NCBI GenBank assembly: GCA_963682055.1 | Contig: OY821747.1 | Location: forward strand, 33,478,126-33,542,125 | Direction of reading: 5' to 3' | Origin: Primula veris | Lineage: Eukaryota; Streptophyta; Magnoliopsida; Ericales; Primulaceae | DNA: 64,000 bases | Shown: piece after piece, positions 45,075 through 58,367 of the stretch | Numbering within the stretch: position 1 is the stretch's first letter | Layout: each line of letters starts with the position of its first letter | Notes under the pieces: generated by a model | The model's input: the letters and a program-made list of their open reading frames with translations, nothing else | Databases searched by the model: none | Told to the model about the DNA's origin: nothing | Made by a program: the position numbers and the translations under genes

Positions 45075-48000
45075 ATATAAATTTTGATTGGATGATCAAG
45101 ATTTTATTCTCGAAAGGGGTTGGTTGTTGTCATATGACCTGAAAGTTACAGGTTGGAATCATGGAAGAAGTCTATTGCAGAAAAGCATGGAAATGTTGTC
45201 TACGTTGACCTAAATTTGCTTGACCTATCCTCTAGAAAAAAAAACATAACTCTCTCTCTCTCAAATCTCTCCCTCTTTAGTCTAAACCCTAGACACTGCC
45301 TGCCTAGGGGTGGGAGTTGTGCTTCGGCGCCCTTATACCCCTGGCTCCATACTGTAATACTCTATCACTATTCTACGAAGGAATCCGTTTTTTTTCGAAT
45401 TCACCTAATTTTTATCCCCCTCTTAATTTTCTGTACTTTTACGGTGAGCTCCTCTTTTTCTGTGAGGAGTAGATTTGATCCTCCCCACCTTGTCGATCTC
45501 GTACTAACCTTAGCCGTAAGATTTATTCTGGATCGGGTTTTATAATAGGGTACTCAAGGTTGGATCTGACAGATCAGATTTTGGTGTGTTGTGACTCTCC
45601 ACGAAGCCCCGCGGGTTTTCTCCAAACAAATGTACTGATTTGTTGCACTGCTAAGTGGAAGAACAAAATTTTCATTCATACAAAAGAAAAGGTAACATCA
45701 AGATTTTAGTTTCAAACAAAGGACCGTTGATCTTGTGATCAAAAATCAGAAATTTTTTAAAAAAAGTCTTCTTGGCTGATTATGGGGTTTTTAACTCAAC
45801 AACAACAAGAATATTCTCAATTGATGCCACACGATGTGGAAAAGAAGTGCGTACAAGGCCAGATGAAAGTCTGAATAATTATTATTTTTTTCTTAGCACT
45901 AGAAGTTTTTATTTACAGTTTTCGTTGTTTTAAGTTAATTTCGGATGTAATAAGGTTGTTTTGACCATTCATTATCAACGAAATAGTTGGTTCTACACCT
46001 TCTACACCTCCGCATATAAGCGTTGAGCGTTATCAAACTTGATATGAGCAACTCAATGTAAATTATTACTATACTTGATATTATTACTACTCAGGTTTAG
46101 AAAAAAAGATTCAGCTTGATTAACTTAGGTTTTATTTTTCAAAGTTCAAATTAGCCAGCTAATGCAAATCCGTTCATACTTTTTGATTGGATAATCAAGA
46201 TTTTTCTCCCGAAAGAAGTTGGTTGATGTCATGTCACCCAGAGGTTACGGGTTCGAGTGGTCGAAGAAGCCTCTTGCAGATATGTAACGATCCTGAGGGA
46301 AAAAAGAAAATTTGCAAAGGAGATAGACACTGCTGACAGTGGTCAAGAGAAGACAGATGGTAACTCTAGTGAGTGCTACTTTGTTGAGAAATATCTCAAA
46401 AAACATGGAAATACAGGTGAGGGTTAGCCAGAGAGGAAGAAAGTCTGGTTAACGTTTTATGCTTTAGAATAGGGCATTGCATGAGTGTTATACTTTGTCA
46501 AACCACTGCTTTGGGTGTTTGTAATTATGCTGCATGGGACCTGGTTAGCCTTATATGCTTTAGAATAGGGCATTGTATGGATTTGCCCTTAATTTTGTTG
46601 TTGTATATTTCTGTAGCGTTACATTTGTACTTGATTAAGACCGACAAAGTGTATTATTTTGTCGGATCTTATTCAGTTTTAGACTTCTTCAGTCTTGTGG
46701 AAGAGGTCTTTTTGGGGTTGTAGTTAATAACATGCTTAGTTTTCTTTTTATACTAAATATGGATGTCTTGGTTAAGATAAAATTAACTTTTGTCCTTTAC
46801 ACGTGCTTCAGAACAAGTTAGCATAATTATACTTCGGGAAAGAAACATTACCTTATCTAGTAAATCACTTATCTGCTTGAAAAATATGCCTTTGTCTGAT
46901 CTTCCGCTTCATCCTCGTTTGTAACTTCTGCCTCTTCTACACCAGCAACCACAACTTTAAAGGTGGCAACTGTCACTCATTTCAAGAAAAAATATCTATT
47001 TAGTCAACAAGTAATTGCAGAATAAAAAGCTTATACAAACCTAACGTATGTTTTCCTAAATCTTTTCCGTTAAAAAAATCATTTCCATTTAAGGAAAACA
47101 TTATGCAAAGATCTAAATAAGACACTACTCAAAAAAGGAAACAAGATATTTAACAAGGTCGATCACTGCCGGTCACGTCTTTTTTCATTACAGCGTTACG
47201 AGGAACAAATGGCATAAAGGGTATTAATCGTCATTTCCCCCGGTAACATAGATTGATAGATATTCCTACACTTTGATCTTACATTCAACTAGAAATATAA
47301 TTCTACCTAATGATCTAAATCAAGTGTTAACCCAAAAACATCAGCTTGTTTATTATTTATTTTTACTCATTTTGCAAAAGGTTTTTAGTTGGTCAATTCG
47401 AAATATGATTTCTTAAAAAAAACTTATCTAAATTCTTTGAAAAAAAGACCTTTAAAAGTATATTTAAATATTCCAATTATCCAAAAAAGTACAAAACAGT
47501 TAAAATTGAATGTAGCATTTAACTAGAGAGATTTAACCTAGACTGATGATCTAAATCATGGTTCAACAATTTGATTAGATAGTTTTGTTTCTGTTTCTAA
47601 GATCATTTTTTTTTCTTGTTTAATTATTGATATTAAACTTTCTTGTACAAAGCTATCCTCTTAAAAAATCGTCCAGATCATCAGACAAATCCTTTTCCTT
47701 TTAGGTAATAGGTAGGGATTAAAACATGACAAGGAATAAGTGAAGACTGCAGCGGAAAAAAGAAAACAAAAACATATTCTCGAAAATGCATGACAAAAAA
47801 ATCCGGTACTTGCATAAGTAACAAAGTGACTGTACATGATGAAAACATTGAGCAAATATTTAAATGAGCAACTCATCACTACATGAAAAAGCAAACAAGT
47901 CTAGATATTTAGCAAGGTCGATCATTTTCGGTCACGTATTTTTTGCATGTGGAGTTGTTGGGTAAAAATGGCATAAAAAGTTTTGATCGTAATTCCTACC

Positions 48001-50248
48001 TGTATTTAAATAAAACCTTAAATGGTAAATATTATTAATTGGTAAAATTAAAGTACAAAAATTTGGGTTAGAGAAATTTAATCTAAGCTAATGATCTAAT
48101 TGAAGATCAGGTTGTTTAGGTACTTTTCACACAATTTGCAAGAGATTTGGTATAAAAAAACCCATTAAAGTATTAAATGGGAACTTATTAATAAGACCTA
48201 TCCAAAACAAAGCAAAAAAAAAAGTACAAAATGGTGAAATTGTAAATTTAGGGTTTAACTAGAGAAAGGCTGATGGTCAAGATCAAGGATTCAACAATCA
48301 GCTCATTTCTTATAAGAACAGATTTTTCATTTATCTATTAAACTTTCATTTTACAAAATATTTCGTCGGTTATTTCAAAGAGAAGAGTTTGATCGTCTCT
48401 AAAATCAGGAATAAGTATACAAGTAAAAAAAATGGAATAAGGGTAGAGAAAAACCTAGTTTGAATCCTGGAGATGGAGGAGGCATTGCTGAATAACTGCT
48501 GTATAGATATTTAACAAGGTCGATCATTGTCGGTTACGCAATTTTTGCATGCGGGGTTACGGGGGAAAATGGCATAAAGATTGTTAATAATAATTCCTAA
48601 CCATATTATAAAAACCCTAAATTATAATCATTATTAATTAGCAAGAAAAAAAGTACAAAACTTTGAGTTAGAGAAATTTAATCTAAGCTAATGATCTAAA
48701 TCAAGATCAGCTTGTTAATTTTCTTTTTCACTCTCAATTCGCAAGAGACTTGGTCCAACAAAAACTTTAAAAACATTAAATGGGAACTTGTTAATAAGAA
48801 CTATCCAGAACAAAAAAAAAAAAAAAAAGAGTACAAAATGGTGAAAATTAAATCCAGCGTTTAACTAGAGAAAGACTCATGATCCAGATCAAGGATTCAA
48901 CAATCAGCTCATTTCTAATAAGAACAGATTTTTAATTTAATTATTAAACCTTCAATTAGGAAAATTTTCGTTGGTTATTTCAAAGCAAAGATTTTTATCG
49001 TCCCTTAAATCAAGAATAGATGTACAAGTATAAAAGAAACAAAAAAAAAAGGAGTAAAAGGGTAAAAAGAAAAAAAAAATAGTTTTGAGTATAAGAAACC
49101 CTAATTTTATAAGAAGATATAAAAAATTGAGGCTGATGGTGGAAATAACGAGGAGTATGACCAGTAATAAATGGGAACTTGTTAATAAAAACTATCCAAA
49201 ACAAAACAAACAAAAAAGTACAAAATGGTGAAAATTGAATCTAATGATTAACTAGCGAAAGACTCATGATCTAGATCAAGGATTCAACAATCATCTCATT
49301 TATAATAAGAACAGATCTTTTATTTAGTTATCAAACTTTCAATTCGGAAAATATTTTGTTGGTTATTTCAAAGCAAAGATTTTTATCGTACCTAAAGCAA
49401 GAATAGATATATAAGTAAAAAAAAAGGGAAAAAAAAAAGGAATAAAACCCTAGTTTGAATACTGGAGATGGAGGAGGTATTGATAAATAAGAAACCCTAA
49501 TTTTATAAGAAGATATAAAAAAATAAGGTTGATGTAGAGACTTTATTGGGAAAACCTAGTCTGACCAGTTTATATAGACGTGTGTAATCTATTTTGGGAA
49601 AATCCCATTCAAGTAATGTAGAGACTTTATTGGGAAAAAAAATGATTCTCCGTACTATTAACTTTTTTTTTTGCCCAAACCAAACCTTATTGGTGGCTAC
49701 TGACAGCCCAGCAGCACCGTGATAAAAATATCTACTAAAAGCATAGTGTAATCGAACCACTAAAATTAATCATTGTATTAAGATAAAAACTGAAAACTAA
49801 AATTACTAATCAATGCTACAAAAATACAAATTTCGAACTAGCAATCTAGCCTCTCATACTCAAATAAGTGGCCACCCAATCGGTACCAAATGATTAGCTA
49901 CTGTGGAGACAAACAGTACACATCATCTCAAATATCATGAACTCCTACCCAAAAGAATATCATCAACGATTTGTACCGGCTATCAAACTAACCATTCAAA
50001 CACCGTATTAAAGCAAACCACCGAAATTAAAGCTTTTAAGGCCTCAAAATCAATAATCCAACTTCCATTAGCCACAATAGTAATTACAAAACAAGCAAAT
50101 CTATAGAAAGAAAATTAATAACTTGTTTTTCCATTAGATACAAACACAAAGTTAACAGTTCTACGATTGTTGATTTATTATATTCACTCAATCAATATTT
50201 ATAATATTTATAAAAATATCAACTTTATTTTCCCGGATTATATACATA

Positions 50249-50296
50249 CTAGTAATCGTGCCCCACGCGTTGCGTGTGCGATACGCAATGCAATTA
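50249..50296 (-). mobile_element. Helitron-type 3' terminus (U7)
   Basis: GCGTGTGC version; hairpin and CTAG intact. Confidence 0.5.
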
Positions 50297-50375
50297 AAAT
50301 ATAGAAAATAAGTTAATTTATGGGACTAATGTTAATTTATATGGACTAATGTTAATTTATTCATGGGACTAATGT

Positions 50376-51715
50376 CCGGCTTTGCATAAGCTTGCTTATT
50401 TTAACTTGGAAAAATAAAAGCTAAGTTAATCAAGCTGAATTTTTTTCTTAACCTCAGTAAACACACTTCAAGAAAAAGTTCATTTAGCATCATAAAACTT
50501 TTTGAGTTATGTTGCTAAATTAGTTGTGGCTAAATTTTAGCAACAGGTTGGCAACAAATAACAACATAATTTGTTGTTAAACTAAAATTTAGCCACAACC
50601 ACTTTAGCAACATAACCGAAAAAAATTTATGATGCTAAATGAACTTTTTATTGTGGTGACAATACTTCTTGCACACCAACATTATGTTTAGCTTATTTGC
50701 ATAATTTCTACGACCACACCTTCTAATGTGTCTCATCTTTCGACTCATTCATTCCAGGTCATAATGATAACATGTACTCAACTTACAGGACTTGGTGTAC
50801 CAAAGGAAAAAAAACCAAAGCCATTAACATAATAGTACCCTTGGTATCTCACCCAACATGTTCCCCATGACCTTGAGAGTTGATAGAACATAACATTTCT
50901 TTGAATTGAGTGAATAAATTAACATTAGTCCCCTATGAAGCATTCCCCATAAAATATCTCACATAATTATTAAAGGACTGACTCATGCATAAAATCACGT
51001 CAATTTGAATTTCGACAGAAAAACCTTCACAAGTTCCCCGTGAATCAACACAAGAGGCTAGGTATAGCTTGGATTGGGTGTTTGACGAAGGTTAAATTAG
51101 ATTGGCATAGGAAAAGGAGGGTATAACTTTTGTCAGCAAAGCACAGCATTTTTCCTCAAGAAGAAAAATGTCAGCGAAATATATCGGACAAAAGGTTCTT
51201 TCGTATGCCAATTTAACCTTCATCAACAACCTAAACCAAGTGATACCTTGCCTCCTGTGTTGACTCACAGAAAGCTTGTGAAGGTTTTTCTATCAAAATT
51301 TAAAATGACGCAGATTTTTTTCATGAGTCAGCACGTGAATAGTTATATCAGATATTTTACGTGGATGCTTCGTATGAAACCAATACTAATTTATTCATGC
51401 ACTTCATTGGAAGTTATGTTATATGAACTTAAGGTCTTGGGGAACGTGTTTGGTGAGATACCAAGGGTACTATTATGTTAAACGGCTTTGTTTTTTCCCC
51501 CTTTGGTACACCAAGTCCCGTAAGTTGAGGACATGTTACCGTTATGACCTGGAATAAATGAGACCAGATGAGACACATTAGAAGGTGTTTGTAGAAATTA
51601 TGCAAATAAACTAAACATAACGTTGGTGCTCAAGAATATTGTTGCTGAGGTTAATGAAAAAGTTCAACCTGAATAGCTATGCTTTTATAAAATAAGCTAG
51701 CTTATGCAAAGCCCG
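50376..51715. mobile_element. Extended foldback palindrome, U7
   Basis: TTGCACACC in the left arm and GCACAGCA beside the apex are shared with U8 only; GTTTTTTCCCCC in the right arm likewise. Confidence 0.85.
50464..50658. mobile_element. CACTA-type MITE, U7
   Basis: ACA at 50461-50463 and 50659-50661. Confidence 0.85.
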
Positions 51716-54700
51716 ATATAAATTTTGATTGGATGATCAAGATTTTATTCTCGAAAGGGGTTGGTTGTTGTCATATGACCTGAAAGTTACAGGTTGGAAT
51801 CATGGAAGAAGTCTATTGCAGAAAAGCATGGAAATGTTGTCTACATTGACCTAAATTTGCTTGACCTATCCTCTAGAAAAAAAAACATAACTCTCTCTCT
51901 CTCTCAAATCTCTCCCTCTTTAGTCTAAACCCTAGACACTGCCTGCCTAGGGGTGGGAGTTGTGCTTCGGCGCCCTTATACCCCTGGCTCCATACTGTAA
52001 TACTCTATCACTATTCTACGAAGGAATCCGTTTTTTTTCGAATTCACCTAATTTTTATCCCCCTCTTAATTTTCTGCACTTTTACGGTGAGCTCCTCTTT
52101 TTCTGTGAGGAGTAGATTTGATCCTCCCCACCTTGTCGATCTCGTACTAACCTTAGCCGTAAGATTTATTCTGGATCGGGTTTTATAATAGGGTACTCAA
52201 GGTTGGATCTGACAGATCAGATTTTGGTGTGTTGTGACTCTCCACGAAGCCCCGCGGGTTTTCTCCAAACAAATGTACTGATTTGTTGCACTGCTAAGTG
52301 GAAGAACAAAATTTTCATTCATACAAAAGAAAAGGTAACATCAAGATTTTAGTTTCAAACAAAGGACCGTTGATCTTGTGATCAAAAATCAGAATTTTTT
52401 TAAAAAAAGTCTTCTTGGCTGATTATGGGGTTTTTAACTCAACAACAACAAGAATATTCTCAATTGATGCCACACGATGTGGAAAAGAAGTGCGTACAAG
52501 GCCAGATGGAAGTCTGAATAATTATTATTTTTTTCTTAGCACTAGAAGTTTTTATTTACAGTTTTCGTTGTTTTAAGTTAATTTCGGATGTAATAAGGTT
52601 GTTTTGACCATTCATTATCAACGAAATAGTTGGTTCTACACCTTCTACACCTCCGCATATAAGCGTTGAGCGTTATCAAACTTGATATGAGCAACTCAGT
52701 GTAAATTATTACTATACTTGATATTATTACTACTCAGGTTTAGAAAAAAAAGATTCAGCTTGATTAACTTAGGTTTTATTTTTCAAAGTTCAAATTAGCC
52801 AGCTAATGCAAATCCGTTCATACTTTTTGATTGGATAATCAAGATTTTTCTCCCGAAAGAAGTTGGTTGATGTCATGTCACCCAGAGGTTACGGGTTCGA
52901 GTGGTCGAAGAAGCCTCTTGCAGATATGTAACGATCCTGAGGGAAAAAAGAAAATTTGCAAAGGAGATAGACACTGCTGACAGTGGTCAAGAGAAGACAG
53001 ATGGTAACTCTAGTGAGTGCTACTTTGTTGAGAAATATCTCAAAAAACATGGAAATACAGGTGAGGGTTAGCCAGAGAGGAAGAAAGTCTGGTTAACGTT
53101 TTATGCTTTAGAATAGGGCATTGCATGAGTGTTATACTTTGTCAAACCACTGCTTTGGGTGTTTGTAATTATGCTGCATGGGACCTGGTTAGCCTTATAT
53201 GCTTTAGAATAGGGCATTGTATGGATTTGCCCTTAATTTTGTTGTTGTATATTTCTGTAGCGTTACATTTGTACTTGATTAAGACCGACAAAGTGTATTA
53301 TTTTGTCGGATCTTATTCAGTTTTAGACTTCTTCAGTCTTGTGGAAGAGGTCTTTTTGGGGTTGTAGTTAATAACATGCTTAGTTTTCTTTTTATACTAA
53401 ATATGGATGTCTTGGTTAAGATAAAATTAACTTTTGTCCTTTACACGTACTTCAGAACAAGTTAGCATAATTATACTTCGGGAAAGAAACATTACCTTAT
53501 CTAGTAAATCACTTATCTGCTTGAAAAATATGCCTTTGTCTGATCTTCCGCTTCATCCTCGTTTGTAACTTCTGCCTCTTCTACACCAGCAACCACAACT
53601 TTAAAGGTGGCAACTGTCACTCATTTCAAGAAAAAATATCTATTTAGTCAACAAGTAATTGCAGAATAAAAAGCTTATACAAACCTAACGTATGTTTTCC
53701 TAAATCTTTTCCGTTAAAAAAATCATTTCCATTTAAGGAAAACATTATGCAAAGATCTAAATAAGACACTACTCAAAAAAGGAAACAAGATATTTAACAA
53801 GGTCGATCACTGCCGGTCACGTCTTTTTTCATTACAGCGTTACGAGGAACAAATGGCATAAAGGGTATTAATCGTCATTTCCCCCGGTAACATAGATTGA
53901 TAGATATTCCTACACTTTGATCTTACATTCAACTAGAAATATAATTCTACCTAATGATCTAAATCAAGTGTTAACCCAAAAACATCAGCTTGTTTATTAT
54001 TTTTTTTTACTCATTTTGCAAAAGGTTTTTAGTTGGTCAATTCGAAATATGATTTCTTAAAAAAAACTTATCTAAATTCTTTGAAAAAAAGACCTTTAAA
54101 AGTATATTTAAATATTCCAATTATCCAAAAAAGTACAAAACAGTTAAAATTGAATGTAGCATTTAACTAGAGAGATTTAACCTAGACTGATGATCTAAAT
54201 CATGGTTCAACAATTTGATTAGATAGTTTTGTTTCTGTTTCTAAGATCATTTTTTTTTCTTGTTTAATTATTGATATTAAACTTTCTTGTACAAAGCTAT
54301 CCTCTTAAAAAATCGTCCAGATCATCAGACAAATCCTTTTCCTTTTAGGTAATAGGTAGGGATTAAAACATGACAAGGAATAAGTGAAGACTGCAGCGGA
54401 AAAAAGAAAACAAAAACATATTCTCGAAAATGCATGACAAAAAAATCCGGTACTTGCATAAGTAACAAAGTGACTGTACATGATGAAAACATTGAGCAAA
54501 TATTTAAATGAGCAACTCATCACTACATGAAAAAGCAAACAAGTCTAGATATTTAGCAAGGTCGATCATTTTCGGTCACGTATTTTTTGCATGTGGAGTT
54601 GTTGGGTAAAAATGGCATAAAAAGTTTTGATCGTAATTCCTACCTGTATTTAAATAAAACCTTAAATGGTAAATATTATTAATTAGTAAAATTAAAGTAC

Positions 54701-56900
54701 AAAAATTTGGGTTAGAGAAATTTAATCTAAGCTAATGATCTAATTGAAGATCAGGTTGTTTAGTTACTTTTCACACAATTTGCAAGAGATTTGGTATAAA
54801 AAAACCCATTAAAGTATTAAATGGGAACTTATTAATAAGACCTATCCAAAACAAAGCAAAAAAAAAAAAAAAAAAGTACAAAATGGTGAAATTGTAAATT
54901 TAGGGTTTAACTAGAGAAAGGCTGATGGTCAAGATCAAGGATTCAACAATCAGCTCATTTCTTATAAGAACAGATTTTTCATTTATCTATTAAACTTTCA
55001 TTTTACAAAATATTTCGTCGGTTATTTCAAAGAGAAGAGTTTGATCGTCTCTAAAATCAGGAATAAGTATACAAGTAAAAAAAATGGAATAAGGGTAGAG
55101 AAAAACCTAGTTTGAATCCTGGAGATGGAGGAGGCATTGCTGAATAACTGCTGTATAGATATTTAACAAGGTCGATCATTGTCGGTTACGTAATTTTTGC
55201 ATGCGGGGTTACGGGGGAAAATGGCATAAAGATTGTTAATAATAATTCCTAACCATATTATAAAAACCCTAAATTATAATCATTATTAATTAGCAAGAAA
55301 AAAAGTACAAAACTTTGAGTTAGAGAAATTTAATCTAAGCTAATGATCTAAATCAAGATCAGCTTGTTAATTTTCTTTTTCACTCTCAATTCGCAAGAGA
55401 CTTGGTCCAACAAAAACTTTAAAAACATTAAATGGGAACTTGTTAATAAGAACTATCCAGAACAAAACAAAAAAAAAAAAGAGTACAAAATGGTGAAAAT
55501 TAAATCCAGCGTTTAACTAGAGAAAGACTCATGATCCAGATCAAGGATTCAACAATCAGCTCATTTCTAATAAGAACAGATTTTTAATTTAATTATTAAA
55601 CCTTCAATTAGGAAAATTTTCGTTGGTTATTTCAAAGCAAAGATTTTTATCGTCCCTTAAATCAAGAATAGATGTACAAGTATAAAAGAAACAAAAAAAA
55701 AAGGAGTAAAAGGGTAAAAAGAAAAAAAAAATAGTTTTGAGTATAAGAAACCCTAATTTTATAAGAAGATATAAAAAAATGAGGCTGATGGTGGAAATAA
55801 CGAGGAGTATGACCAGTAATAAATGGGAACTTGTTAATAAAAACTATCCAAAACAAAACAAACAAAAAAGTACAAAATGGTGAAAATTGAATCTAATGAT
55901 TAACTAGCGAAAGACTCATGATCTAGATCAAGGATTCAACAATCATCTCATTTATAATAAGAACAGATCTTTTATTTAGTTATCAAACTTTCAATTCGGA
56001 AAATATTTTGTTGGTTATTTCAAAGCAAAGATTTTTATCGTACCTAAAGCAAGAATAGATATATAAGTAAAAAAAAAGGGAAAAAAAAAAGGAATAAAAC
56101 CCTAGTTTGAATACTGGAGATGGAGGAGGTATTGATAAATAAGAAACCCTAATTTTATAAGAAGATATAAAAAAATAAGGTTGATGTAGAGACTTTATTG
56201 GGAAAACCTAGTCTGACCAGTTTATATAGACGTGTGTAATCTATTTTGGGAAAATCCCATTCAAGTAATGTAGAGACTTTATTGGGAAAAAAAATGATTC
56301 TCCGTACTATTAACTTTTTTTTTTGCCCAAACCAAACCTTATTGGTGGCTACTGACAGCCCAGCAGCACCGTGATAAAAATATCTACTAAAAGCATAGTG
56401 TAATCGAACCACTAAAATTAATCATTGTATTAAGATAAAAACTGAAAACTAAAATTACTAATCAATGCTACAAAAATACAAATTTCGAACTAGCAATCTA
56501 GCCTCTCATACTCAAATAAGTGGCCACCCAATCGGTACCAAATGATTAGCTACTGTGGAGACAAACAGTACACATCATCTCAAATATCATGAACTCCTAC
56601 CCAAAAGAATATCATCAACGATTTGTACCGGCTATCAAACTAACCATTCAAACACCGTATTAAAGCAAACCACCGAAATTAAAGCTTTTAAGGCCTCAAA
56701 ATCAATAATCCAACTTCCATTAGCCACAATAGTAATTACAAAACAAGCAAATCTATAGAAAGAAAATTAATAACTTGTTTTTCCATTAGATACAAACACA
56801 AAGTTAACAGTTCTACGATTGTTGATTTATTATATTCACTCAATCAATATTTATAATATTTATAAAAATATCAACTTTATTTTCCCGGATTATATACATA

Positions 56901-56948
56901 CTAGTAATCGTGCCCCACGCGTTGCGTGTGCGATACGCAATGCAATTA
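56901..56948 (-). mobile_element. Helitron-type 3' terminus (U8)
   Basis: GCGTGTGC version; hairpin and CTAG intact. Confidence 0.5.
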
Positions 56949-57027
56949 AAATATAGAAAATAAGTTAATTTATGGGACTAATGTTAATTTATATGGACTA
57001 ATGTTAATTTATTCATGGGACTAATGT

Positions 57028-58367
57028 CCGGCTTTGCATAAGCTTGCTTATTTTAACTTGGAAAAATAAAAGCTAAGTTAATCAAGCTGAATTTTTTTCT
57101 TAACCTCAGTAAACACACTTCAAGAAAAAGTTCATTTAGCATCATAAAACTTTTTGAGTTATGTTGCTAAATTAGTTGTGGCTAAATTTTAGCAACAGGT
57201 TGGCAACAAATAACAACATAATTTGTTGTTAAACTAAAATTTAGCCACAACCACTTTAGCAACATAACCGAAAAAAATTTATGATGCTAAATGAACTTTT
57301 TATTGTGGTGACAATACTTCTTGCACACCAACATTATGTTTAGCTTATTTGCATAATTTCTACGACCACACCTTCTAATGTGTCTCATCTTTCGACTCAT
57401 TCATTCCAGGTCATAATGATAACATGTACTCAACTTACAGGACTTGGTGTACCAAAGGAAAAAAAACCAAAGCCATTAACATAATAGTACCCTTGGTATC
57501 TCACCCAACATGTTCCCCATGACCTTGAGAGTTGATAGAACATAACATTTCTTTGAATTGAGTGAATAAATTAACATTAGTCCCCTATGAAGCATTCCCC
57601 ATAAAATATCTCACATAATTATTAAAGGACTGACTCATGCATAAAATCACGTCAATTTGAATTTCGACAGAAAAACCTTCACAAGTTCCCCGTGAATCAA
57701 CACAAGAGGCTAGGTATAGCTTGGATTGGGTGTTTGACGAAGGTTAAATTAGATTGGCATAGGAAAAGGAGGGTATAACTTTTGTCAGCAAAGCACAGCA
57801 TTTTTCCTCAAGAAGAAAAATGTCAGCGAAATATATCGGACAAAAGGTTCTTTCGTATGCCAATTTAACCTTCATCAACAACCTAAACCAAGTGATACCT
57901 TGCCTCCTGTGTTGACTCACAGAAAGCTTGTGAAGGTTTTTCTATCAAAATTTAAAATGACGCAGATTTTTTTCATGAGTCAGCACGTGAATAGTTATAT
58001 CAGATATTTTACGTGGATGCTTCGTATGAAACCAATACTAATTTATTCATGCACTTCATTGGAAGTTATGTTATATGAACTTAAGGTCTTGGGGAACGTG
58101 TTTGGTGAGATACCAAGGGTACTATTATGTTAAACGGCTTTGTTTTTTCCCCCTTTGGTACACCAAGTCCCGTAAGTTGAGGACATGTTACCGTTATGAC
58201 CTGGAATAAATGAGACCAGATGAGACACATTAGAAGGTGTTTGTAGAAATTATGCAAATAAACTAAACATAACGTTGGTGCTCAAGAATATTGTTGCTGA
58301 GGTTAATGAAAAAGTTCAACCTGAATAGCTATGCTTTTATAAAATAAGCTAGCTTATGCAAAGCCCG
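57028..58367. mobile_element. Extended foldback palindrome, U8
   Basis: Indistinguishable by eye from U7 over the arms. Confidence 0.85.
57116..57310. mobile_element. CACTA-type MITE, U8
   Basis: ACA at 57113-57115 and 57311-57313. Confidence 0.85.

Larger units (their letters stand above)
43608..50248 (+). repeat. Unit U6 (long form; starts C, ends D)
   Basis: Exon-like junction after 46416; subrepeat heads 47144, 47903 and 48505. Shares CCTTCCTTTAGCC-type haplotype C sequence before its left border. Its 3' end switches to haplotype D (ATGATTCTCCGTACTATT near 49642). Private CAACCTAAATAGC near 45025. Confidence 0.9.
50249..56900 (+). repeat. Unit U7 (long form; haplotype D both ends)
   Basis: Exon-like junction after 53060; subrepeat heads 53788, 54547 and 55157. 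(CT)7 instead of (CT)6 at about 51891, CTTGCACACC near 50669 and AAGCACAGCA near 51139 are shared only with U8. GATGGAAGTCTG near 52505 matches U0 and not the other units, a possible back-conversion or shared old variant. Confidence 0.9.
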